Shown: in pieces, positions 47,158 through 59,800 of the stretch
How the letters are laid out: each line of letters starts with the position of its first letter
Numbering within the stretch: the first letter of the stretch is position 1
DNA from: Xestospongia muta
Lineage: Eukaryota > Porifera > Demospongiae > Haplosclerida > Petrosiidae
Assembly (NCBI GenBank): GCA_963693285.1
Contig: OY848924.1
Coordinates: 8,046,400 to 8,110,399, forward strand
DNA length: 64,000 bases
Direction of reading: 5' to 3'
The notes under the pieces: generated by a model
Databases searched by the model: none
What the model was told of the DNA's origin: nothing
The model's input: the letters and a program-made list of their open reading frames with translations, nothing else
Made by a program: the position numbers and the translations under genes

Positions 47158-48207
47158 ATGGATCCTCAGGATGCTATCAGACAAGGTATATTATATCATT
47201 ATGATGTCATCAAGCTATTTACTGGTCTTTTAATTACTCCAGCTCGTGCTGATATTATCACTGATTTTTTGGAGGCAGCATTTCATTTAATATTATACAC
47301 AAGAGATATCTATCCAGCTGGTAATACTATACGCCCACATACTAATTATTAAAAACTTAATTTTATAGCACTTTTTAAACCACAAAGGAAGTACAATATC
47401 ACAGTACAGGTATTACAAATAATGACATCATTATAATCACAACAGGATTATACTCTTCAGATGTCTTGTCATCCTGACCTTAACCAATACATAAGAGAAA
47501 TATTGAAAACTGTTCATACATTAATATTACAAGTATGACAACATTACACATTCTCACATACTATCATATTGTACAGGAGGAACTGGACAGAGTTGTATTA
47601 GTATTAGTTGACGCTGTAAGTGAATACTGTTACTATGGTAACATATGTGTAATTAGGATAATGAAGTGGTTGAGAAATTTGTGTTTTCACTTAGTAAGTT
47701 TGAAATTCCAAGTAAAGAAAGGTAATATGTTTCCATGGTAACCTCTATTATATTATTATATCATATAGTGTAGATGCGTATTTAGTAGAAGTAGAGGAAT
47801 TATTACAAGCAGCTCTTTTAAAAATTAATGTCAGTGATGCCTTGTTAAAACCACACCCACCCAGTCAGTTTGTTTAATTTGTTTTTTATTCATATTCATC
47901 ATGTAGATTAATAGGTGATACATTTATAATACAAGTTCATACTAGCAATAATGGAGCAGCTAATTTGGAACAGAGTGAACAAGCTGAAGTGAGTTATTGT
48001 AGAGGGTATGGGTTACTAATTTATCTGACACAGAAGTTTCCATGGGTACGAATTAGTTCTAGTGAGCCAGAAGGAGGTGTGTCCAGCAATATTCTTCCAT
48101 TAAAAACAATAGACAATGAATTAATTAAGGTAATTATAATATTAACTTCAATCTAATTGTTTTCTAATTAGATGGAATTGCATATCGAAACACCAGCTAC
48201 AGAATAA
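47158..48207 (+). CDS. MAD2L2: MAD2L2 (REV7), HORMA-domain protein
   Basis: REV7 is the HORMA subunit of DNA polymerase zeta and of shieldin. About seven exons. Motifs: ITDFLEAAFHLILYTRDIYP, FKPQRKYNITVQ, MSCHPDLNQYIREILKTVHT, DRVVLVLVDADNEVVEKFVF, VEELLQAALLKINVSDALL and LIGDTFIIQVHTSNNGAANL. The C-terminal safety-belt part is FPWVRISSSEPEGG and then ILPLKTIDNELIKMELHIET. These follow human MAD2L2 order closely (MSCHPxLNQYI, VEKFVF, IPLKTM). The start at 47158 adds about 10 residues before the HORMA fold, similar to other animals. It is divergent from the unidentified 46551-47123 gene. Confidence 0.93.
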
Positions 48208-48370
48208 GAACACTACTGTTACCATAGCAACACAAAATAATAAATAGCATTTAAAATTTCACATGTGGTTTCTTATAAATAGAGTGCATGTATAATACAT
48301 GTGAATAAAATGTGCATAGTATGAGTGTCTCCATAGCAACAGCAATGCAATTGGTATAACTGATATTGAA

Positions 48371-50592
48371 TTAATAGATATCTGGACAAGCAGAATAATC
48401 TCCGGATACTTTAGCATCCCAATATTTTCCATTAAAAGCATGATAAGTGGTAGCTGTGTCTGTATCATAATACAGGTCAAACCAGCTATAGAAATAGGTA
48501 TGTTATTACATCTAATTCTAATCATTAAAACATACAGTGGTTTCCAATCTTCTTTCTTTTTCTCTCTGGCTTTTCTAGCAGCTCGTTGTTTCTCTTCTAG
48601 TCTCACTTTCTCCTCACCAGCTTCATCTACCTACAAAGTCACAAAACTAACAGGTTACACGGTCAGTACATGACCAAACCTGTCCTTCTTCTAGCAATCT
48701 CTGATCTGGTCTGTTACGAGAATCAGTAGGACACTTAACACCTGTAGTACATTATAACATGTAGTACATTATAACATGCAATATAGAGCATATGATATCT
48801 TACTATCTTCAACTTCATTGAGAGCCATTGAAAACAAAGTAAAACCATATTGACGCTCGTTATCTGGGAGAGGTTCATTGGCAGTCCAGAGGGTTAGTTC
48901 ACCTGTCCCATCTTACAAAGAGAGTGATAGATTGTGAAGGGAAAAAGGTAAGTTACCTGGATTGTATCGTTTTAATCCTTTGTCCCAACATCCTTTTAAT
49001 AAATATATCATGTCACCAGAAGCATTGACTACATCACCTAGTGTTAAGAGAATATATCAAAAATATCCTGAAATATACTGAGACACATACCATTTAATTC
49101 TCGGTATTGGTTTCGGACTTTACTATAGGGGTTCCAGTGAATAGTTGCTCTGTCATCAGTTTGATGAGAATAAACGGTCACAATACCCTCGTGGTCAGCC
49201 CAAAGTGTTCCAATAATAAGATTATGGACAGTTGTATGGGGTTTGTTCCATGAATAATGATGGCCATCAGATTTAGTTTTGAAGTGGACATAACCTGTTG
49301 GTTGGATTTTGACCCACTACAATGGATACATAGATAAAGTAAATGGATGCATAAATATCATACCTGTCCACGAAATTTAATATCTAGTTTGTATTCTTCC
49401 CAGAAGATCCATTTATCAGACTCACAATGTAATGCTGTTATCGGAGGATGATGACTCACCTATTACAATGGGGATCATCACTCTGTAATAACTATGGAAC
49501 AATACCTGTTCTGTTACAATACAATATCCCATGTCAGGACGGACTAGTTCATATGTCTCACCAAGTAAAGGGTTAAAAGGTTTGCTATGTCTGTTATTAG
49601 GAGAGAACCTAGTAACATTGTCCAATCCATAATTCAGAATCATACCTAGTTAATGTACATACATAATTTGATGATGCCAAAGCAGCCAAGTATGCTAGTC
49701 GATCATGTTCATTTTCTGCTTCTGTGGGTGTGGCATGTACACAATGACCAATGAAATGAGAGAGGTCATGTGATCACTTACGTGCAGCTTTATGACACAA
49801 ATCTACATATTCAAGATCTTCACATAGTCTCTAATGAAGTGGTCACATGATAATCACATGATTGTCACATGCTAACTTGTAAAAATGAGAGAGGTTCATT
49901 AAAATAGACTGGCATTGATATTCTGGTGATATCCTTTCCAACAAGATTTTTAAGGAACCTTACAAGACAAAGGAAGTGTCAATACAAAATTAAATAATCA
50001 CTTTTCGCTTCCTCAAAAACACCTCATTATTAAAGACTATATCCTATTCTTATTAAACATTATCACAGCCCTTAAATTCCGGCATTAAAAATACTACACT
50101 TACGCCCATAATCCTACTGTGCTCCTGTCACGTGGAAAAGGTAACTTTTTTCGAAATGATTTTGATCTTGATGCTTGTTCTACAAAAACATAAAAGGAAA
50201 CCAATAGCAACATTCTTTTCTCTGTATCCTAGCAACATGAGAACAATTTGTTCACAGACGACATACACAGTAACTAAACTCATCACACACACTGTTATGA
50301 TAACATCATAACATTATCCACTGTTGTTAGTTAGCTAACAAACACTATTATACTCATAATACACTTATATTACTCACCAAATATCATAGGTAGTAGAAAT
50401 TCAAAGGCATCAGGATTAGCTACTGGGATAGACTTAGCATCACAATGAGGCGAGTGACCATTAGCTGAAGGTAAATCTTCGAGTGCGTCTTCAAACTAGC
50501 GAGAGAAATAATAAAGAATTTATAAGAACAGTATCGTTAGTACTGATCACCTCGTCTCCAGAGTCAATATCATTGTCAAGTCCTGTAGCCAT
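48371..50592 (-). CDS. Oxysterol-binding protein-related protein, short form (ORP1/ORP2-like)
   Basis: ORPs move sterols and phosphoinositides between membranes. The start [20 protein letters not shown] leads almost at once into the ORD domain. I see no PH or ankyrin part, so it is a short form like ORP2. Motifs: [94 protein letters not shown] and the ORP fingerprint [19 protein letters not shown]. Then come [59 protein letters not shown] and [16 protein letters not shown], followed by a charged helix and [19 protein letters not shown]. It ends CPDIY. It is divergent from the SRCR receptor with 222 bp between starts. Confidence 0.93.
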
Positions 50593-50814
50593 TTCTCTCT
50601 TTGATCTCAGCACGACAAAGGAGGAATGTAAATGCTTGATCTACAAATTTTAATGAAGTTATTTCAATATTACTTTTCGTGGTCTGACTTTCGTATAATT
50701 AAATTAATTAATATTCTTTGAATTTTATTTTTATGAACCTACCTACGCATACCAAGAATATAAATATGAAAAGACGGAGATTTTCTTTTATAATTTTTGT
50801 CTGTTGCACAGACA

Positions 50815-53800
50815 ATGGCTGTCCTACGATGGAAATATTCTTATATTTTTTTCTTTTACTCTTTTACAGCTATTCTGTTGTCAATGGTGCAAGCATTTGG
50901 ACAAAGTGAGTTATAATTTGCAAACATAATATAACAATATTTGGAATAGAATATGATATTCCACAATAATATAATGATATATTACAATAATATGTGATAT
51001 TCCACAATAATATAATGATATATTACAATAATATGTGATATTCCACAATAATATATGATATATTACAATAATATATGATATTCCACAATAGTATATGATA
51101 TTTTGCAATAATATATGATATTCCACAATAATATATGATATATGTCAGTTAGTTTTATGTTAGTTCACTTTCTCATGCTCTAAAATGTTATTTGAGCCTA
51201 ACATTTATTAATAATCTGTGATCATGTAGTGAAAGATATTTTAAGAGACACACATTTTAGTGTATGATGAAAGTACTTCATGGTACATTAGTATCAACAG
51301 GTGGATATAATTATAATCATATTTTTTAATGGATCATTTAGTATGAATGTAATAATAAATAATATTATTGTATATTCTCTAGTATGTCTACAAGATGATG
51401 TCAAACTTACTAACACAACACATGGATTTGGTCGAGTAGAGGTCTGTCATAATGGGATATGGGGTACTGTCTGTGATGATGAATGGGATATGAGGGATGC
51501 TGCTGTCATCTGCCGTCAACTAGGCTACATCAAGGCACTTTCAGTCTTCCATTCTGCATACTATGGTATGGGAACGGGACCAATTTGGATGGACAATGTT
51601 AAATGTGTCGGAAATGAAACACGTTTGCAAGATTGTCCATTTAAAGGATGGAATGTTACTGACTGTAACCATGGTAACGATGCAGGAGTTCAATGCAAAG
51701 GTATCTTATCTACTTATCTAACCAATAAATTAATAAATTTAATTATATTTTAGTTGGATTAGGGGCTCCCTCAATGTATGATATACGTCTTAATGGCAGT
51801 ACTAATGACTATGTAGGACGTATTGAGATATACTTTGATGACAAATGGTTACCAGTGTGTGATAATACATGGAGTAGTGATGAGGGAACTGTTGTATGCC
51901 GTCAAATTGGTTATCCTTTTCTACTCAATATCTATCCCAGTTCAATATCTAGTCCTAGTATTGATCAAGCATTGCAAGGCATTGACTGTATCGGGAGTGA
52001 GAATAATATTGACGCTTGTGACGTGTCTGGAGTTCAAGTAGTTAATAACACAAATTGTAATGATATGATGGTCATCTGTTCTGGTAAGTTAACTTTATTA
52101 AAAAGGGTTGATGTCAGTATTAGTACCTATTATCGATAATGTCTCAAAAGAATATATCTAGGTATCCTGTCATATTTACCAGGTCACTAACTTTGTGATC
52201 CATGTTAGGATAGTAGTATTTATTGCTTGTGTGAAACACTCTGTGACCCATCATGACCTCATTATGTCATATGCCATCCCACTGCCCAACTTAATGGTCC
52301 TTTCACTCTCCCTCTTTCCCTCCCCCCTCTGTTTCTCTTTCAGAATCGCTCTCCCCATTATTGGATATAAGATTAGTGGGTGGAGCAACAAAATGGGATG
52401 GACATATAGAAATACTTTATAATAAAGTGTGGGGGTCTATCTGTGCTGATGATACGTGGACACTAACAAATGCTGAAGTGAGACACACATATCATGTGAC
52501 TGTCATGTGATCAACATCATATTAATTAGGTGACATGTCATCAGTTGGGTTTTCAAGTAGCTGCTAGAAATACATCTCAATTTCTCTCTCCACCTCCTAC
52601 TAAAACATGGCTGAGATCTGTTACATGTACTGGAAGAGAAGGTTCTTTGACAGCTTGTGAACATTCAGAGTGGGGTCAGGTTAACAGCTGTAACTATTAT
52701 GCTGGTGTTATATGTGCAGGTTAATAAAATTTAAATATATCAATAATTCATTTATTTTTATATATAGATAAATCAGCTGCACTCTCTCTGAGATTACAAG
52801 GTGGTAGTACTAGTGAGGAAGGAAGAGTTGAGATCTTTTTTGGGGACTCTTGGGGCACTATATGTGATGATGACTGGGATATCACTGATGCTACTGTTGT
52901 CTGTCAACAATTAGGTTACCCAAATGCAGTAGAGGCTGTTGTTACATTTAATAGATTATTACCACAATTTGGGCAAGGTAGTGTAGTACATGTAATTATG
53001 GATGTGTATTTGATATAATGGATATATACCTAGTTATATCAAAGTTATACTTTTATTACATACTAGGGTCAGGTGTGATATGGATGGATGATGTTAGTTG
53101 CTATGGAAATGAGACTGCTCTTTCAAATTGTCCATTTTCTGGGTGGGGTATTCATAACTGTGAACATCAAGAAGATGCTGGTGTAGTATGTGGTAACACG
53201 TCCACTGTCACGCCTCCTACATTGTCAGTCCGACTTGTAAATGGTAGTGATCCATTCTCTGGACGAGTTGAAGTTCAATATAATGGAGAATGGGGTACTG
53301 TATGTGATGATGGTTGGGATCTTATAGATGCTACCACTGTGTGTAATCAGTTACGTTATGGTGATGCCATTACTGCATATAGGTATGTCACTGATGTATA
53401 ATGATTTAACGTTACTGGTACATATTATAGTAACTCTTATTTTGGTATGGGAACTGGACCAATTTGGTTGGATGAAGTCACGTGTTCTCCTGGAATAACC
53501 AGCTTATCAAATTGTGTTCATAATGGGTTAAATAATAATGATTGTACACATGCTGAAGATGCTGGTGTCTCCTGTCAAGGACCGGGTATGGAAATTTGAA
53601 TTTTTTCTTGTTTGTTCATTCTTACTTGTTTCTCTAGAGTGTCTGATACGACTTGTGGGAGGTGACTATAAGTGGGAGGGGATTGTTGAAGTGAGAATAG
53701 AGGGACAATGGCTCCCTGTCTGTGACAATAACTGGGATCGTAATGACTCACTAGTAGCCTGTCATCAACTAGGTTATGATAATGTCCTTCACGTTGGAAC

Positions 53801-56800
53801 ATTTAATTATGTGGGTGGAGATAGGTTCTGGTTAGACCACTTAATGTGCTCTGGTCAAGAGAGTCTCCTCTGTGAATGTCCTTCGGCAGGTATTGGGAAA
53901 GAAAACTGTGGCCGTTATCAAGGAGCTAGTGTAACCTGTGCTTGTAAGTGAGATTGGTTGCCATGGTGATGTTATATGAATATTTCTTTTAGTTTCTGAT
54001 GTCTTTGGAGTTCGGTTAGCAGGTGGGCGTGTCCCATGGGAGGGACGCTTAGAAGTGAGGATTAATGATGTTTGGGGTCGAGTTTGTGATAAAAATTGGA
54101 AGAAAGAAAATTATAAAGTATTATGTGAAGAGCTGGGCTTTGATGGATTAGGTGAATAGTAATGGATGAATATTTAATATAATGGATGTATACTTGATAT
54201 AATGGATGTATACTTGATATAATGGATATATACTTGATATAATGGATGTATACTTGATATAATGGATGTATACTTGATATAGTGGATGTATACTTGATAT
54301 AATGGATGTATACTTGATATGATGGATGTATACTTGATATGATGGATGTATACTTGATATAATGGATGTATACTTGATATAATGGATATATACTTAATAT
54401 AATGGATGTATACTTGATATAATGGATCTATTTTGCACACAGTATCTGATAAAATTGTTAAAGCTGATTTTGGACAAGGAAGTGGTCAATATTGGTTGAG
54501 TGATGTCAGTTGCCATGGTAATGAAACTAGCCTCTTTAACTGTTCACGTGAAGCACTTCGAGACTATAGTTGTACTGGTAATGATGTTGCTGTCCTATGT
54601 GATCGTAAGTACATTGTACGTAGATATATTTACTGATAACATCTTCCTTTGTAGCTGGTGATAAAGCCCCTAAATTATCAGGCTATCCATTAAGATTGGT
54701 AGGAGGGGCTTCACTCTACGAGGGTAGAGTAGAAATATTATATAAAGGAGTTTGGGGTACAGTCTGTGATGACAACTGGAACTTAATTAATTCTCATGTT
54801 GTCTGCCGACAGATTGGGTTTGGTCCTGCCCTTCAATATTATCGAGGTAATACAATATATATTATAATAATGTATTGATACTTTAGGTAATACAATATAT
54901 ATTATAATAATGTGTTAATACTTTAGATAATACAATATATATTATAATGATGTGTTAATACTTTAGATAATACAATATATATTATAATAATATGTTAATA
55001 CTTTAGATAATGCAATATATATTATAATAATGTGTTAATACTTTAGGTAATACAATATATATTATAATAATGTGTTAATACTTTAGATAATGCAATATAT
55101 ATTATAATAATGTGTTAATACTTTAGATATAATACACTATATTATATATTATGGTAATATGTTAATACTTTAGATATAATACACTATATTATATATTATG
55201 GTAATATGTTAATACTTTAGATATAATACACTATATTATATATTATGGTAATATGTTAATACTCTAGGTAATACAGCATTTCCAAATGGAACTGGTCTTA
55301 TTTTATTGGACAACATAAAATGTAATGGATCAGTGATGTCTTTATCAGACTGTGGTTCTGATGGATGGAACAAACATAATTGTCGGCATAATCAAGATGT
55401 GGGCGTTAACTGTTCAGGTAAATTTCTTACATAATATATGATATATTATAAACATATTGTTTAGTTCTTAGTGGACCAGCACTGGATGTCAAACTTACAG
55501 GAGGTGTGGTCTCAGCTGAAGGAGAGGTCAAAGTTCTTTATAGTGGTATATGGGGTGGAGTCTGTGGAAATGGGTGGAGTCAAGCTAATGCTGATGTTGT
55601 CTGTCGTCAATTGGGATATAATGGTGCTATTGGAGCTATTGCAAAGCTAAAGTCTCAAGTTCATACCAACTGGTATTGGATTGAGTCTGTAAATTGTCTT
55701 GGGAATGAGACTCGACTACAAGATTGCTCTATTGAAGGGCTCGGTAGTAACAATTGTACCACAGGATTAGTTGCTATGGCAACTTGTGACAGTAAGTAAT
55801 TGTATATTATTACTATCAAATATGTTCATATTTTTAAACAATAGCTGAAGGCATTATTAGATTAGTGGGTGGAGCTACAGAAGCTGAGGGTAGACTACAA
55901 ATATACTTGAATGGTATATGGGGAAATGTTTGTGAGAAGGGGTGGGGCTCAAAATCATCCAATGTTGTTTGTCGTGAACTGGGTTATGTACGTGCTGTGA
56001 GAACAGTTCAAGGAACTTTATATAAGTATAATGACAATGTACCTGTGTGGTTGAGTGATGTCCAATGTCAAGGAACAGAGAAAAGAATGGCAGAATGTCC
56101 TCACGGACCAATTGGTACACATACATGCAGCCATGATCATGATATTGGTATTATTTGCTCTTGTAAGTCACATGATTTGTCACATGATGTGTCACATGAT
56201 ATGTACTATATTTTTAGCTGAGCCTGATTATCCAGTTAGACTAGTTTCTCCAACTGGTTCTCTAAACGAGAGTAATGGGTGTGTCCAAATCTATCATCAA
56301 AGAACATGGGGATCATTATGTAACTATACTAGTTTCTCACAGTCTGATGCCCACGCCATCTGCCGAACATTGGGATTTGTAGGAGCTAATTCTTTCTCTA
56401 GTTGTAGTGGTTTATCCTCCATTGAGCCAGTTTGGTTATCTGATATTTCTTGTAATCAATCAGCAACATCAGTAGAAGATTGTTCACATTCACTCTATGG
56501 TCTTCATATGTGCACAGAACATTCAATGGATATTGCTGTCACTTGTAATGGTAATATGAAAGAGTGTGTGTTTAATATAATATTAAATGATCTCTCTCTC
56601 TCCTCAAGTTACTCCAAATACTCCTCCAGTACGTTTAGCTGGTGGAAAGAATTCATCTGAAGGTCGTATTGAACTTTTTTACTCATCTCGTTGGGGAACA
56701 GTGTGTAATGACCACTTTGATAACAATGACGGTACTGTTGTTTGTCATCAGCTGGGCTTTTCAGGAGTTGAAGAGGTGGTTAGTGTTGAAGTATTTGGTA

Positions 56801-59800
56801 GTGGAAATGGACGAGTGTGGTTAGATGATGTTCACTGCACTGGTGAAGAAGAGAGGATTACTGATTGTCTAGATAAGGACTTTGTATATGGATTTCATAA
56901 TTGTGAAATACTTAGAGATGTTGGCATTAGATGCAGTAAGTAACTGATGTATATATGTGTGTGTGTTAATGATATATATATAGCTACTTGGGTTCCTGAT
57001 CGTCAAGGAACAATAAGATTAATTGGTGGTCCTAACAATAGTTCTGGACGTTTAGAGATATTTTTGGGTGATAGTTGGGGGTCTGTATGTAACAAGGGGT
57101 GGAGTCATAGCGAGTCTCTTGTCGTTTGTCGAGAACTGGGGTTCGCTGATGCAGTTATTGCAGCTAATCATTGGAGCTTTGGTAGAGGAGGTGGCCGTAT
57201 AAAAGTGGGTAGTGTTAGTTGCCATGGTAACGAGATATTGTTAACTGAGTGTACTAACTCAAGTGATGTCAGTGGATGTTCCCATAGCAATGATGTAGCT
57301 GTCCTTTGTTCTAGTAAGTTGACTGATAAGTTATTTAATTAGTGTTTGAATTTGTTTCAGACCCAAACCCATGTACCAACTTCAGTCTGAGACTATCAGG
57401 TGGACCTAATGATCTTGTTGGTCTCTTAGAAATGTGTTATAAAGGTCATTGGGGAACTATTTGTAGTGATGGAACTTTTAATGCAACAGCTGCTTCAGTT
57501 GCATGTCAAGAACTAGGTCATACTGGTGTGGGTGCAACTGTCCTCACAGGCACTTCTTATGGTCAGGGTAATGGTATAATATGGTTAAGTCATGTAGAAT
57601 GCAGTGGTAAAGAGACTGGTCTACGTGAGTGTAGCCACTTACCATGGGGAACACTTTCACTAACTTGTTATGGACACTCACAAGATGTCACTCTTCAATG
57701 TCAAAGTATTGTAGTCTGTTACTAAATATTGTATTTATATTCAATAGATATTACTGCATTTCAAGTACGTCTATCTGGTAGTTCCTATAATACGATTGGT
57801 CGAGTGGAGGTACTCTATAATGGACAGTGGGGTGTGGTTTGTGATTATCAGTGGGATCAAACTGATGCTAATGTTGTCTGCCGTCAACTAGGTTTTATGA
57901 GAGCAAAAAGACCTTCTGTTGGATCTAAATTTGGACCAATGTGGCATCTTCCAATATGGATGGATTATGTTCGTTGTCATGGTAATGAAGTGTCCTTAGA
58001 TCAATGTGGTCATAGTGGGTGGGGTCTAACTACTTGCTCACATGAGAATGAAGCAGGAGTTATATGTACAAGTGAGTTAACCCCTATTAATTAATTAATT
58101 AATTAATTAATTATTGTATTATTAGATGATCCCGTGGACACTAATTTATTGGTACAAACTAGACTAGTAGGTCCAACACCATATGAGGGACGTGTAGAGG
58201 TTCTTTATGAAGATAAATGGGGGACAATTTGTTATGATGGGTGGGGTTATAATGATGCACTCGTAATATGCAGACAAGCAGGTATTTATAGCTGGTTTAT
58301 TAAGATAATTATGTATTATTATCTTTAATAAACAGGGTATTTCTCCGTAATATCAACCAGTGTGTCTTCTAGTAAATATGGATCTATCTCAGACACAGCT
58401 CCAATTTGGTTATCTGAAGTACAATGTTTTGGAAATGAGTCCAATATCGCTCATTGCCGTAATAGAGGATGGGGGTCACATGACTGCTCACATGATCAAG
58501 ATGTGGCTGTTTCATGTTCAAGTGCAAGTCCATCATTGTTACCATTAGCTGTTAACATTACAGGAGGTGTTGCTAAAAATGAAGGTCGTGTTACTGTCAG
58601 ATATAATGGACAATGGGGGCGTGTCTGTTCTCAATACTGGGATATAAGAGATGTTATGGTTGTCTGTAAACAGCTGGGTTTTATTGGAGCTAAAAATATG
58701 AAGATATTGAATGGATCTATTGATGAACCAGTGTGGATGGATGAAGTACATTGTGTTGGTACTGAACAGTATCTGTGGAATTGCTTGTTTAGTGGGTGGG
58801 GTCACTCCAATGGAGCCAGCTGTTTCGATGTCTATGTCATATGTGATAGCAACGACTATGATATTAGATTAGTAGGTGGAGCCAACAAACACTCGGGACA
58901 AGTTCAAGTGTTTTATAGCGGAGTTTGGGGTAGTGTCTGTGGAACAAACTGGACTCTAATAAATGCCCATGTAGTCTGTCAACAACTTGGATACAAAGAA
59001 GCTCTCTCTACATATAATAGTACAGATAAGGGTCTGATATTAATGGATGAGGTGTACTGTGAAGGGTCTGAAAAGCGATTAGTTGATTGTTCCTTTAGAG
59101 GATGGGGTTATATCCATCAACACTGTAGTCATGGTAACTACAGTGTGGGTGTGGTTTGTGGAGGTATGTATTTCATTTATTGTATGTATACTGTCCATTG
59201 TTTTGGTCCAGATGTACAACCATTACAAGTCAGACTAGTACAGAATTCTACATTATATGAGGGTTTAGTTGAAGTGTACTATTATGGACGATGGGGATAT
59301 ATCTGTGGTAACTACTGGGATGACTTTGAGGCTCAAGTATGAAATCATTACAATAATATGAATAATTCATGAGTTGTTGTCCTTAGGTGATATGTAGTCA
59401 ATTAGGACTCGTTTATCCAGGGTATTCCTCAAAGTCTTTTAAAACATATTTGAATAATATTGATGGACTAGTTTGGTTAGATAATGTTCAATGCAATGGA
59501 AGTGAGCCATCACTAGCTAGTTGTTCACGTGATGAATGGAGTGTGCATACTTGTACTGCAACTTCCTTATATGGAGGAGTAAACTGTCGTTATAAAGGTG
59601 GGTGGAGCCATAGTAATGTGTGTCCATTATAATAGCTTAATTTCTATATTCTTTGTAATGACTTATCTGTCCATTTTAATGACTTATCTGTCCATTTTAA
59701 TGACTTATGTATTCATTGTATTGTTTAGATCCAGAACAATTTTCCATTAGACTGGTCGGTGGGCGACAAAGTAATGAGGGGCGTGTCCAAATTTTTTTTA

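Noticed and set aside
50911..51126. Minus-strand frame rich in YHILLWNI
   Set aside because: Translation of an AT-rich intronic repeat.
54174..54440. Long minus-strand reading frame of repeated [15 protein letters not shown]
   Set aside because: It is only the translation of the 20-bp minisatellite within an SRCR intron.
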